A stretch of DNA of 64,000 bases from Candidatus Kinetoplastibacterium oncopeltii TCC290E (GCF_000340865.1 NC_020299.1:372001-436000), one strand, 5' to 3'. Counted from the first letter of the stretch, positions 1-9,175 are shown. Translations and numbers: made by a program. The notes: generated by a model from the letters alone, not told the origin.

Positions 1-60
1 TTTTAGATATACGCATCGTAGTACTTTAAAATTATATTCTTGAGATTGTACTTTATAAAT

Positions 61-108
61 TACTAATAAAAAAGCGTGACTTTATAAAGTCACGCTTTTT
101 TATTAGTA
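61..108. terminator. Perfect 48-bp palindrome, likely bidirectional terminator
   Basis: Two 24-base arms (61-84 and 85-108) are exact reverse complements with no spacer. The central GCGTGACTTTA part is flanked on each side by a run of A or T, so either strand gives a stem followed by a U-tract. It lies just past the end of the cstA-ybdD unit on the minus strand and probably also serves a plus-strand gene ending left of the window. Positions 1-60 hold no recognisable feature. Confidence 0.75.
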
Positions 109-128
109 TAATTTAAATTATTATTTTT

Positions 129-338
129 TCAGCAACATTTAACATTACCATTAGCCCCATATCTGGAATTTTGGCACTTTTTAAAAAATTCCTCATATGT
201 CATAGGTTCTTTATCTGGATGTATTTTTTTAATATGGTTAAGATAGTTTTCATAACTATGAATTCCAACCATCAATCTAAGAGTATCTCCAAGGTATTTA
301 CTAGCTTCTATTGCTCTTTTGCTAAAATTGAATAACAT
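129..338 (-). CDS. ybdD: YbdD/YjiX-family small protein (DUF466), CstA partner
   Basis: A 69-residue protein with the typical length and features of the YbdD (DUF466) family: a basic N-terminal helix, a central MVGIHSYENYL stretch, a Tyr-rich MTYEEFF segment, and an RYG motif near the C-terminus. In Escherichia coli YbdD works with CstA (and its paralogue YjiX with BtsT) in pyruvate uptake. Here it lies 11 bases downstream of cstA on the same strand, so the two are presumably cotranscribed. The C-terminal Cys-Cys is family-typical. Substrate in this organism is inferred, not shown. Confidence 0.88.
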   Translation of the reverse strand: MLFNFSKRAIEASKYLGDTLRLMVGIHSYENYLNHIKKIHPDKEPMTYEEFFKKCQNSRYGANGNVKCC

Positions 339-349
339 TTAAGTGTTTC

Positions 350-2401
350 CTATATTTTTGATTCTATGCAAGTCGGATTAATATTTCTTCTTGCTTGTAA
401 TATGGATTTAACTCCATAAAACATTAAGCTTATAACTACTAGCATAAATAAAGAGCATAAAGTGGCATTTACGTAATCATTAGTTATGATTGTTTGCATT
501 TCTGCAATTGATACAGCAGGGAACAATACATTTCCTTGACTAATTGATTCTTTATATAATATTGCATGAGATATAAAGCCTACATTAGGGTTAGAATCAA
601 ATAATTTTTGCCATGCAGCACATAATGTGCATATCAATAACCATATAGTTGGTATTATTGTGACCCATGCATATTTATCTCTTTTCATCTTAAATAAGAT
701 AACTGTACTCATTATCAAAGCTATAGCTGCTAACATTTGATTTGCCATTCCAAATAGTGGCCATAAAGTATTTATACCACCGAGAGGGTCTTCTACACCT
801 TGATATAAGAAATAACCCCAGGATGCTACACAAAAGCTAGTTGCCAATATGCTTGCAAAAATTGAATCAGTCCGTTTCAATGAAGGAACAAATGTTCCTA
901 GTAAATCCTGTAACATGAACCTACCTGATCTAGTTCCTGCATCAACTGCAGTTAATATAAATAATGCTTCAAATAATATAGCAAAATGATACCAAAATCC
1001 CATCATAGAAGGGCCGCCAATTAACTGATGAAATATATGTGCCATACAAACTGCTAAAGTAGGAGCTCCACCTACTCTCGAGATAATAGTTGGTTCGCCA
1101 ACATTTTGTGCAATCTGTACTAATTCATCAGGTTTTATTACAAATCCCCAGTTAGATACAACTTGAGCAACTTCTTCTGGAGTTGTTCCAATAAAAGCTG
1201 CTGGGCTATTCATTGCATAATATACACCTGGATCTATTATGCATGCCGCTATCAAAGCCATGATCGCTACGAAAGATTCCATGATCATGCTTCCATAACC
1301 AATATACCTCGTTTGAACTTCGTTTTCTATTAGTTTAGGAGTAGTGCCTGATGCTATTAAAGCATGAAATCCAGAAACAGCACCACATGCTATAGTAATA
1401 AATAAGAATGGAAATAACTTGCCTGACCAAACAGGACCATTGCCATCAGCAAACTGTGGTACAAATGCAGGCATCTTAATCTCTGGTGCCATAATAATTA
1501 TGCCTGCAGCTAAACCTAATATTGTTCCTATTTTTAAAAAAGTTGATAAGTAATCACGAGGGGCAAGTAATAACCATATAGGCAATATAGAAGCTATAAA
1601 ACCATAACCAATTAATATCCATGTAAGTGTTTTTCCATCCCAATCAAATATGTATGACAATGTTTGATTGGTCATTGCTTCCTGCCCGAATACTATTGCA
1701 CCCATCAATAATGTAAATCCGATAATTGATATTTCTCCAATTCTTCCAGGTCTTATATAACGCAAATAAATTCCCATAAACAGAGCAATTGGAACAGTTG
1801 ATGATACTGTAAAAGCTCCCCAAGGAGAGTGTGTTAGGGCTTTAACAACTATTAATGCTAATACAGCCAATATTATAATCATTATAATAAATGTGCCAAA
1901 TAAAGCTATCAATCCAGGTACTGGTCCCAACTCTGATTTTATAATTTCACCTAATGAATTACCGTCACGTCTTGTTGAAATGAATAATACAATAAAGTCT
2001 TGGACAGCTCCAATGAAAACCACACCAGCAAGAATCCATAACATTCCTGGTAGATAACCAATTTGTGCTGCCAATACTGGTCCTACTAAAGGACCAGCAC
2101 CTGCTATTGCTGCGAAATGATGAACGAATAGTATATGTTTATTAGTTGGAACATAGTCTATCCCATCATTAAATCTCCAAGCTGGACTTATACGTTCAGG
2201 ATTTAATTGAAACACTTTTTCTGCAATAAACTTACTATAGTATCTATAAGCTATTAAATATACGCATACAGAAGCTGTCAAAAGCCACAAGGCGTTTATA
2301 GTTTCACCGCGATTTAAAGCAATAACTCCCAGGGAAGATGCACCTATAATTGAAAGTGCTATCCAGATTAGGTGCTTACTAAAGCTCCTACTACTTTGCA
2401 T
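350..2401 (-). CDS. cstA: CstA-family carbon starvation / peptide-pyruvate transporter
   Basis: A 683-residue polytopic inner-membrane protein of full family length, with many hydrophobic segments from residue 12 to the C-terminus. The CstA hallmark around residues 94-112 (HHFAAIAGAGPLVGPVL) is intact. Family members import pyruvate and possibly peptides; E. coli CstA is induced on carbon starvation. Retention in a reduced genome suggests the cell takes a small carbon source or peptides from its surroundings. The start is the ATG preceded by AGGAG (complement of 2411-2415), itself next to a leader hairpin. ybdD follows at once. Confidence 0.93.
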   Translation of the reverse strand: MQSSRSFSKHLIWIALSIIGASSLGVIALNRGETINALWLLTASVCVYLIAYRYYSKFIAEKVFQLNPERISPAWRFNDGIDYVPTNKHILFVHHFAAIAGAGPLVGPVLAAQIGYLPGMLWILAGVVFIGAVQDFIVLFISTRRDGNSLGEIIKSELGPVPGLIALFGTFIIMIIILAVLALIVVKALTHSPWGAFTVSSTVPIALFMGIYLRYIRPGRIGEISIIGFTLLMGAIVFGQEAMTNQTLSYIFDWDGKTLTWILIGYGFIASILPIWLLLAPRDYLSTFLKIGTILGLAAGIIIMAPEIKMPAFVPQFADGNGPVWSGKLFPFLFITIACGAVSGFHALIASGTTPKLIENEVQTRYIGYGSMIMESFVAIMALIAACIIDPGVYYAMNSPAAFIGTTPEEVAQVVSNWGFVIKPDELVQIAQNVGEPTIISRVGGAPTLAVCMAHIFHQLIGGPSMMGFWYHFAILFEALFILTAVDAGTRSGRFMLQDLLGTFVPSLKRTDSIFASILATSFCVASWGYFLYQGVEDPLGGINTLWPLFGMANQMLAAIALIMSTVILFKMKRDKYAWVTIIPTIWLLICTLCAAWQKLFDSNPNVGFISHAILYKESISQGNVLFPAVSIAEMQTIITNDYVNATLCSLFMLVVISLMFYGVKSILQARRNINPTCIESKI

Positions 2402-2410
2402 AATAATAGA

Positions 2411-2472
2411 CTCCTCTCGTATGAAATAATTCCTACGAGACTTAGATTCTGAGAAAAGTAGTTTTCTCTCAG
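2411..2472 (-). promoter_or_regulatory. Structured 5' leader of cstA with GGA motifs
   Basis: On the minus strand a 9+3-bp stem (arms 2449-2457 and 2462-2472, one bulged base) is followed by a 6-bp CTCGTA/TACGAG stem (2434-2439 with 2416-2421). The second stem abuts the AGGAG ribosome binding site. The loop of the second stem starts with GGA, and the Shine-Dalgarno sequence holds another GGA. This arrangement resembles CsrA/RsmA target leaders; E. coli cstA is a known CsrA target. Regulation here is inference; csrA is not in the window. Confidence 0.4.
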
Positions 2473-2680
2473 AGTGGTATGTTGTTCATAAGAAATATAT
2501 AAAACATTTTCATAAAATTTAAGAAACTTTATGAAACTATATTAATTTAGTAATTTAGTTTTTTTAAAATATATGGATATTTATTTTATTGTGTATAGTG
2601 TCAATCTCCCATAATAAAACTTATAATGAATATTGAAGAATTATATGGCACTGTGTTGTCTAATGCACGGAATTTTTAAA

Positions 2681-2717
2681 ATTATTATTATTAGACTACC
2701 ATGATAGTCTAATAATA
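2681..2717 (-). terminator. Hairpin after recG, possible terminator
   Basis: A perfect 13-bp stem (TATTATTAGACTA, 2686-2698, with 2705-2717) and a 6-base loop lie 11 bases past the recG stop. The sequence that follows on the minus strand is AT-rich but has no good U-run, so it may instead stabilise the mRNA 3' end. Confidence 0.45.
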
Positions 2718-2727
2718 TACTATATGT

Positions 2728-4725
2728 TTATTGTGAAAATATTGTGATTTTATGCCATCTCTCTAAATGTTTTTCCACAAATTCTGGATATTTATTGTAT
2801 ATAATACTAGCAGCTCTATTAGCTAATTCTATAACTTTAGTATCATTTTCTAAATCACAAAATTTTAGTATATTGATTCCAGATTGCTTAGTCCCAAGAA
2901 AGTCTCCAGGACCTCTTATTTTTAAATCACGACGTGCAATTTCAAATCCATCAGAGGTTTCAAACATTGCTTTTAATCTATATTTTGCAACTTCTGATAA
3001 AAGGTTTTTATATAATAAAACGCATATAGATTCAGCATCGCCTCTTCCAATCCTACCACGTAACTGATGCAGTTGAGCCAACCCGAATCTTTCAGCATGA
3101 TCTATGATCATCATAGATGCATTTGGAATATCAACGCCGACTTCTATGACAGTAGTAGCTACTAAAATATCTAAATTGCCATCTCGGAAGGATTTCATAG
3201 TATTTAATTTTTCATGGCTAGATATGTTGCTATGTATTAAGCCAATATTCAAATCAGTAAATTTATCTTTTATATAATGAAAAGTATTAACTGCGTTTTG
3301 CAGATCATTTTTCTCTGTGTTTTGCACTAAAGGACATACCCAGTAAGCTTGATTACCACTTCTAACTGCTGTTACTACATGCATTAATACTTTTTCTCGG
3401 CGATCATTTGATATTAATTTTGTAATTATAGGTTTTCTATTTTTAGGAAGCTCGTCTATAATAGAAACATCCATATCAGATAAAAATGTCATAGCCAATG
3501 TTCTTGGTATAGGTGTTGCGCTCATTGATAATAAATGAGGATATGTAATTTCATTTCCTGATTCAAATCCTTTCTTATATAAAGATGATCTTTGTTCAAC
3601 TCCAAAGCGATGTTCTTCATCTATTATAGATAAGCCTAATTCTTTAAATTTTATATATTCTTGTATTAAAGATTGTGTTCCAATAATTAAGCTAGTATTT
3701 CCTTTCAATACGCTATCTTTAATTATATTTCTTTCCCTAATAGATTTACTACTAGTAATTAATTCCGTATTGATTCCTAGAGTAGAAAACCATATATTTA
3801 TTTTAGAGAAATGCTGTTCTGCTAATATCTCAGTAGGCGTCATTATAGCCACTTGAGTTTTATTTATTATAGCTTGCAAAGCAGCAATAACAGCAACTAT
3901 TGTTTTGCCACTACCAACATCTCCTTGCAAGAGACGATACATTGGATAATTGTTAGTTAAATCGAAAGATATTTCCTTAACAGCTCTTTTCTGTGCGTTT
4001 GTTAGATCAATATTAGTTATATCTATAAGGTTTCTTACATAGATCCAGAATTCTTTATTTGCTTTCAACGATCTTGATTTATTTTTTTTTCGATTATTAC
4101 GTGAAATCTCTAAAGATAACTGATTTGCTAATAATTCATCGAATTTTATTCTAAACCAAGCTGGATGTGTTTTTTTTAAAAGTGAATTAACTGATATATC
4201 TACAGATGGTCTATGTATGATTTTTATAGCATCAGAAAATGTCATCAAATTGAATGATTTAATTATATCGTCCGGTAAAGTATCATATATATTTTGATTA
4301 TTAATTATTTCTGATATATTTTTTCTAATTTTTAATTGGCTTATACCTTTAATAGATGGATATATTGGAGTTAAGAACTTAGGTAGATTTGTTTGATAGT
4401 TATATACTTTCGGGTGTACTATTTCAGCAAGCAAGAAATTTTTTCTCACTTCGCCACCAATCCTTATTTTTTCTCCAATAATAAATTGCTTTGAATAAGA
4501 ATCATAAAAATTAATCCACCTTAATTGTAAATCCCCGCTACCATCTGTTAATATAACAATTAAATTCTTTTTTTTATTGTGATATTTTATATAAACATCT
4601 CTAATGATACCGTCGACTATAGAATAAGAACTTTGTTGTAATGTTTCTATTTTTGTCACAGCTGTTTCATTTTCATAACGAAACGGCATATGAAGAATTA
4701 AACTGTATTGTTCATTTAATTCCAT
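2728..4725 (-). CDS. recG: ATP-dependent DNA helicase RecG
   Basis: Superfamily-2 helicase that remodels stalled forks and Holliday junctions. The wedge/OB domain spans roughly residues 15-110. Walker A GDVGSGKT is at 268-275, the Walker B variant DEEH at 369-372, then SATPIPRT and a C-terminal helicase lobe with the QLRGRIGRG motif. Length is 665 residues. The protein begins directly at the LHMPFRYE segment; bacterial RecG usually has a further helical stretch before it, and an in-frame TAA just upstream rules out a longer start. It is thus slightly trimmed at the N-terminus but has all the helicase motifs. Confidence 0.95.
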   Translation of the reverse strand: MELNEQYSLILHMPFRYENETAVTKIETLQQSSYSIVDGIIRDVYIKYHNKKKNLIVILTDGSGDLQLRWINFYDSYSKQFIIGEKIRIGGEVRKNFLLAEIVHPKVYNYQTNLPKFLTPIYPSIKGISQLKIRKNISEIINNQNIYDTLPDDIIKSFNLMTFSDAIKIIHRPSVDISVNSLLKKTHPAWFRIKFDELLANQLSLEISRNNRKKNKSRSLKANKEFWIYVRNLIDITNIDLTNAQKRAVKEISFDLTNNYPMYRLLQGDVGSGKTIVAVIAALQAIINKTQVAIMTPTEILAEQHFSKINIWFSTLGINTELITSSKSIRERNIIKDSVLKGNTSLIIGTQSLIQEYIKFKELGLSIIDEEHRFGVEQRSSLYKKGFESGNEITYPHLLSMSATPIPRTLAMTFLSDMDVSIIDELPKNRKPIITKLISNDRREKVLMHVVTAVRSGNQAYWVCPLVQNTEKNDLQNAVNTFHYIKDKFTDLNIGLIHSNISSHEKLNTMKSFRDGNLDILVATTVIEVGVDIPNASMMIIDHAERFGLAQLHQLRGRIGRGDAESICVLLYKNLLSEVAKYRLKAMFETSDGFEIARRDLKIRGPGDFLGTKQSGINILKFCDLENDTKVIELANRAASIIYNKYPEFVEKHLERWHKITIFSQ

Positions 4726-4836
4726 ATTTATTTAATAATTCAATTATTTTCCAGTGCTTTTAGCAATATGATACTTCGTTTAAAGAAAATATCAATATAT
4801 TGAATTTAAAAACACTGGTAATAATTTAGATTCTAT

Positions 4837-5223
4837 TTATAGTGAAAGTATAACTTCAATTTCAAATTGTGCTCCCTTTGGCAAACTAGACACTTCTACA
4901 GTAGTTCTAGCTGGAAAAGGTTTGAGAAACAAATCTGCCATTATACTATTAACTATTTCAAATTTGCTTAAATCAGTTAAATAGATAGTAGTCTTGACTA
5001 TATTCTCTATAGACGCTTCCGAGGCTTCTATAACGCAAAGCATATTTTTGAATGCTTGTCTAACTTGAAGATCGAAACTTTTTTCTTCAAGTTTTCCGGT
5101 ATTAGGGTTTAAACCTATTTGTCCAGATAAAAATACTATTTTATTAGGACAACAAGATACTGCTTGAGAATAAGGTCCAACAGCAGACGGTGCTTTATCA
5201 GTGTGAATTATTTGTTTATTCAT
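4837..5223 (-). CDS. ridA: RidA/YjgF-family enamine/imine deaminase
   Basis: A 128-residue RidA-type protein that hydrolyses reactive 2-aminoacrylate and related imines made by PLP enzymes. The family core is complete: SGQIGLNP at 33-40, Arg106 in PARTTVEV (the carboxylate-binding arginine) and Glu121 near the C-terminus. It lies about 20 bases downstream of the fpr-like gene on the same strand, so the two may share a transcript. The substrate class is inferred from the conserved arginine. Confidence 0.92.
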   Translation of the reverse strand: MNKQIIHTDKAPSAVGPYSQAVSCCPNKIVFLSGQIGLNPNTGKLEEKSFDLQVRQAFKNMLCVIEASEASIENIVKTTIYLTDLSKFEIVNSIMADLFLKPFPARTTVEVSSLPKGAQFEIEVILSL

Positions 5224-5241
5224 GACAATTTACCTTAAAAA

Positions 5242-6018
5242 TTAATTATTAACAAAAGCTCTTTCTATTACGTAATCACCAATACCATTTGAATTGGAGG
5301 AAACTCTGAAATCTAGTTCATTTAGTATTTTACTTATATCAATCAAAGCTTGAGGACTACCACAAATCATAGCACGATCAGTTTTACAATTGATTTTAGG
5401 CATTCCTATTTTATTAAAAAATTCGTTAGAATTTATTAGATCTGTTATTCTGAAGTTACTACAGAAATCTTGTTGAGTAACAGTAGGGTAATAAATTAGT
5501 TTATCTCTTACTTCATTACCAATCAATTCATTATTTGGTAATTGTTCTTCAATCATATGTTTATATGCCAATTCATTTATAAATCTTACGGAATGTATAA
5601 GAATTATTTTTTCAAAAACCTCGTAAACTTTATAGTCTTTTATTATACTTAAAAAAGGTGCTAATCCAGTACCAGTTGCAAATAGAAACAATCTCTTCCC
5701 TGGTTTTAAATTACCAATAACCAGAGTTCCAACAGACTTATTGTTGACTAATATCTCATCTCCAACTTTTAATTGTTTTAACTTAGAAGTTAGTAAGCCA
5801 TTTGGAATTTTTATGCTTAAAAATTCTAAATGTTCCTCATAATTTGCACTAGCTATACTATAAGCTCTCATTAATGGTTTGTTATTAGACATCAAGCCTA
5901 TCATGACAAAATGCCCATTACTGAACCTGAATGATCTGTTTCTAGTTGTTCGGAATGAAAAAATTTTCTCACTCCAATGGTGGATGTCTATAATTCTTTC
6001 AATATTTATATTATTCAT
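5242..6018 (-). CDS. fpr: Ferredoxin/flavodoxin--NADP+ reductase
   Basis: FAD-dependent reductase passing electrons between NADPH and ferredoxin or flavodoxin. Counting from the proposed start, the FAD motif RAYS is at residues 51-54, and the nucleotide-binding loop ATGTGLAPF lies mid-protein. The C-terminus ends in an aromatic-free VERAFVNN, as in bacterial Fpr of the Azotobacter type. The frame extends upstream to a GTG at 6066, but family members align from the ATG at 6018 (MNNINIERI), giving 258 residues, so I chose that start. It may supply reducing power to Fe-S or radical-SAM enzymes such as IspG, RlmN and HemW encoded in this window. Confidence 0.88.
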   Translation of the reverse strand: MNNINIERIIDIHHWSEKIFSFRTTRNRSFRFSNGHFVMIGLMSNNKPLMRAYSIASANYEEHLEFLSIKIPNGLLTSKLKQLKVGDEILVNNKSVGTLVIGNLKPGKRLFLFATGTGLAPFLSIIKDYKVYEVFEKIILIHSVRFINELAYKHMIEEQLPNNELIGNEVRDKLIYYPTVTQQDFCSNFRITDLINSNEFFNKIGMPKINCKTDRAMICGSPQALIDISKILNELDFRVSSNSNGIGDYVIERAFVNN

Positions 6019-6099
6019 TACAATTTCATATTTAATATAAGATTTATAAATTTTATTTAAAAACACAAAGCAAGTAACAATGTCTCTATTATATTTATA

Positions 6100-7317
6100 T
6101 TATTTTATAAAAATTACTTGTAGATCATTAAGGAATTTCCATCCAAGATGTGTTGCTATAAATTTTTCATTATCTTCAGATAGTAACTTTTTTTTATAAG
6201 CTATATTTAGCTTTTCTTTCATCACATCAATAGATAGACCAGTACGAAATTTAAATAGTTGTCTACTAACCCCATCTTTTAGCCTTAAAGCATTCAACAT
6301 AAACTCAAATGGCAATTCTTCATTCGGAATACAAATATCTTCAATAACATGGCTATTATTCATTTTTATAGCTTTATTCATCCATAATTTAGGATTATAA
6401 ATTCTTTTCTGCCTTATTATTCTATTATGAAAAGATATTTTGCTATGTGCGCCAGGACCTATACCTAAGTAATCTCCAAATGTCCAATAATTTAAATTAT
6501 GTATTGATTTGAATCTATCCTTTGAGTAAGCCGATATTTCATATCTTCTCATGCCTATTTCTTTAAGCTCTGATTCTATTAAATCCTCCATTTCTGATGA
6601 GGTTTCCTCATCAGGTAGATCTATTGGTAAATTTTTTGAAAATAAAGTGTTAGGTTCTATTGTAAGATGGTAAATAGAAAGATGTTTAGTATCAAATGAT
6701 TTTGCTATCTTTAAATCATTTATGAAATTGCTTATAGTCTGTCCAGGTAATGAAAACATTATATCAATATTTATATTTTCCAGTAAATATCGAGCACTGG
6801 CAATTGATTTTAATGCATCTAATCCATCATGTATTCTTCCTATTTTTTTTAAATTATCATTATCAAAGCTTTGTATTCCTATAGAAAAACGGTTTATCCC
6901 GCTATCTTTAAAACCTTTCATTTTTGATGAGTCGACTGTACCAGGATTTATCTCAATAGTTAATTCAGCATTAGGTAAAATCTTCAGATAAGTTCTTAGC
7001 ATCTCTAGTATTTTATCTATAGCTTTAACTGATAAAATACTAGGTGTGCCTCCTCCAATAAAAACGGAAATAATAGATCTATTCCATATCAGAGGTATAG
7101 ATTGCTCCAAATCGCATCGCAAAGATTCTAAAAATATTATTTCATTAATCGAATTTGGATCTATACTATGCGAATTAAAATCACAGTATGGACATTTACT
7201 AACACACCAAGGAATATGTATATAAATAGATAGAGGAGGAAGATTTTTTATATAAACAATATTATCAGAATTAATATTATTCTTTTTCTCTTCTATCTTT
7301 ATAGGAATTGTAATCAT
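6100..7317 (-). CDS. hemW: HemW-type radical SAM protein (heme chaperone)
   Basis: A 405-residue radical-SAM protein. The Cys triad CVSKCPYC (Cys38, Cys42, Cys45) binds the 4Fe-4S cluster, GGGTP at 88-92 binds SAM, and the C-terminal HemW domain follows. It lacks features specific to the HemN oxidase and is better called HemW, which inserts heme into respiratory proteins. It follows rdgB by 5 bases, the arrangement common in proteobacteria. The N-terminal 25 residues precede the conserved core and may be partly non-conserved. Confidence 0.9.
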   Translation of the reverse strand: MITIPIKIEEKKNNINSDNIVYIKNLPPLSIYIHIPWCVSKCPYCDFNSHSIDPNSINEIIFLESLRCDLEQSIPLIWNRSIISVFIGGGTPSILSVKAIDKILEMLRTYLKILPNAELTIEINPGTVDSSKMKGFKDSGINRFSIGIQSFDNDNLKKIGRIHDGLDALKSIASARYLLENINIDIMFSLPGQTISNFINDLKIAKSFDTKHLSIYHLTIEPNTLFSKNLPIDLPDEETSSEMEDLIESELKEIGMRRYEISAYSKDRFKSIHNLNYWTFGDYLGIGPGAHSKISFHNRIIRQKRIYNPKLWMNKAIKMNNSHVIEDICIPNEELPFEFMLNALRLKDGVSRQLFKFRTGLSIDVMKEKLNIAYKKKLLSEDNEKFIATHLGWKFLNDLQVIFIK

Positions 7318-7322
7318 AATTA

Positions 7323-7931
7323 CTATCCATAAATAATTTTATTCATTAGCTTATTTATTGCAATAGATCTATGACTTATAGAATTTTTTTCCTCATTAGT
7401 CATTGATGCAACTGTTTTCCCAAATATTGGTATGTAAAAATGAGGATCATAACCAAATCCATTATTTCCTGATGCTTCATCTATTATTTTACCGTACAAT
7501 CTTCCTTCAGAAATCAATGGTATTGGATCATTTGGATAATTTATGAAAACGATAATACTTATATAGTAAGCTTTACGATTCTCTATATTATGTAGATTTT
7601 TTATTAATAAACTATTATTCGATATGCTACAGTTTTTTTTATCTAATGAAGAATATCTAGATGAAAATATTCCAGGATTATTATTTAAAGCATCAACACA
7701 TAAACCAGAGTCTTCTGCGATGGTTGGTAACTTAGTAAGTCTAGAAACATGTCTGGCTTTTTCTATAGCATTTTCTACAAACGTAATATGTTTTTCATTA
7801 ACAGAATCAATACCAAATCTGCTTTGTGGTATTATTTTTACATCATTTTTCGAAAAAATATCTATAAATTCTTTAACTTTATTAGAATTTGTAGAGGCTA
7901 AAACCAATTTATTAATTTTTTTTGATTCCAT
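7323..7931 (-). CDS. rdgB: Non-canonical purine NTP pyrophosphatase RdgB
   Basis: A 202-residue Ham1/RdgB pyrophosphatase that removes dITP, XTP and ITP from the nucleotide pool. The N-terminal ASTNSNKVKEF loop binds substrate, the catalytic Asp is in AEDSGLCVDAL (Asp74), and the FGYDPHF and SHR motifs near the C-terminus are intact. It is the first gene of a two-gene unit with hemW. It diverges from argF across a 297-base gap. Confidence 0.94.
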   Translation of the reverse strand: MESKKINKLVLASTNSNKVKEFIDIFSKNDVKIIPQSRFGIDSVNEKHITFVENAIEKARHVSRLTKLPTIAEDSGLCVDALNNNPGIFSSRYSSLDKKNCSISNNSLLIKNLHNIENRKAYYISIIVFINYPNDPIPLISEGRLYGKIIDEASGNNGFGYDPHFYIPIFGKTVASMTNEEKNSISHRSIAINKLMNKIIYG

Positions 7932-8228
7932 CTGAAATTTCTTTTAATTGTAGAAAATAATTTTTTCAATTTTTTATTTTATGTTACCGAATAGTATCAT
8001 ATGCTGTATTTTCAATAATAGTTTCTATTATCATTAAATTATTATCCTTTATTAATAATATTTTGTTACGTATAATTATTACTCCTGGATACTATAATAA
8101 TTTTTCACATGTAAAAATTATTATAGTATTCGTTAATTCTGATTAATAACATGTTAAGTCATTTTAACTTATTATTGTTTATAACAGTATGCAAGATGTA
8201 ATTATTTATTAATGGTGGTAATACAACT
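7932..8228. other. Divergent rdgB/argF intergenic region
   Basis: A 297-base non-coding gap between oppositely oriented genes. Both promoters must lie here. Its only strong structure is a 17-bp inverted repeat at 8089-8129, listed separately. I see no clear ARG box and no small coding region. Confidence 0.6.
8089..8129. repeat. Perfect 17-bp inverted repeat between divergent genes
   Basis: Arms 8089-8105 (ATACTATAATAATTTTT) and 8113-8129 are exact reverse complements around a 7-base loop, CACATGT. It resembles a terminator stem, but no gene on either strand ends here: rdgB starts to the left and argF to the right. It could be an operator, a leader stem or the terminator of an unrecognised short transcript. 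Function unknown. Confidence 0.7.
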
Positions 8229-9167
8229 ATGACAGAACATTCTTGTAAAAACGTCAATATACGTCATTTTCTACAATTAAAAGATCTTAATAAAGAAGAA
8301 ATTCTTTATATTTTAAAGCGTGCTAGTTTAATAAAATCAAAATTTAAGAAATACGAAACACATATGCCTTTGCATGATCGTACATTAGCTATGATTTTTG
8401 AAAAAGCAAGTACGAGGACTAGAGTATCTTTTGAGGCAGGAATGTACCAAATGGGAGGGTCAGTTATTAACTTAACAAATAATGATTCTCAACTTGGAAG
8501 ATCAGAACCTATTGAGGACACAGCTAAAGTTGTATCCAGGATGGTTGATATAGTAATGATTAGAACTTTTGACCAAGCTAGAATTGAAAAATTCGCAGCA
8601 CATTCACGTGTTCCTGTTATAAATGGTTTGACTAATGAATTTCATCCCTGTCAAATTCTAGCTGATATATTTACTTTTTTGGAACACAGAGATTCTATAT
8701 TTGGAAAAAAAATAGCATGGATAGGTGACGCTAATAACATGTCTTATACATGGTTACAAGCAGCTGAGATTCTTGGATTTACTCTACATTTTTCTTCTCC
8801 AAATGATTACAATATGGATAGTTCTATAGTAGGTAATATTTCAAGTTCTTTTTTAAAGAAATTTGATGATCCTAGAGATGCATGTAAAGGTGTAGATCTT
8901 GTAACAACAGATGTTTGGACAAGTATGGGGTACGAATCAGAAAATGAAAAAAGATCAGAAGCTTTCGCAGATTGGATAGTAGACGATAATATGATGTCTA
9001 TGGCAAATAGTAATGCTTTATTCATGCATTGCCTGCCAGCACATAGAGGTGAGGAAGTAAAAGCAAGCGTTATAGATGGACCACAGAGTGTTGTATGGGA
9101 TGAAGCAGAAAACCGTATGCATGTGCAAAAAGCATTAATGGAATTTCTAATACTAGGGAAACTTTGA
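8229..9167 (+). CDS. argF: Ornithine carbamoyltransferase
   Basis: Makes citrulline from ornithine and carbamoyl phosphate. At 312 residues it has usual length, with the carbamoyl-phosphate loop STRTR at 61-65, HPCQ at 139-142, the ornithine-side DVWTSMG at 227-233 and the catalytic HCLPAHRG at 266-273. No other arginine gene lies nearby. Classic biochemistry on symbiont-bearing trypanosomatids attributed this activity to the symbiont, which fits this single conserved step. Upstream TGGTGG gives only a weak ribosome binding site. A strong hairpin terminator follows. Confidence 0.96.
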   Translation: MTEHSCKNVNIRHFLQLKDLNKEEILYILKRASLIKSKFKKYETHMPLHDRTLAMIFEKASTRTRVSFEAGMYQMGGSVINLTNNDSQLGRSEPIEDTAKVVSRMVDIVMIRTFDQARIEKFAAHSRVPVINGLTNEFHPCQILADIFTFLEHRDSIFGKKIAWIGDANNMSYTWLQAAEILGFTLHFSSPNDYNMDSSIVGNISSSFLKKFDDPRDACKGVDLVTTDVWTSMGYESENEKRSEAFADWIVDDNMMSMANSNALFMHCLPAHRGEEVKASVIDGPQSVVWDEAENRMHVQKALMEFLILGKL

Positions 9168-9175
9168 TATACAAG

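Larger units (their letters stand above)
2402..2727. other. Intergenic region with cstA leader and recG 3' hairpin
   Basis: A 326-base gap between recG and cstA, both minus. No coding potential is seen. It contains two leader stems close to cstA (2416-2439 and 2449-2472) and a 13-bp stem just after recG (2686-2717), annotated separately. The rest is AT-rich and featureless; the cstA promoter must lie here, but I cannot pick it with confidence. Confidence 0.6.
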
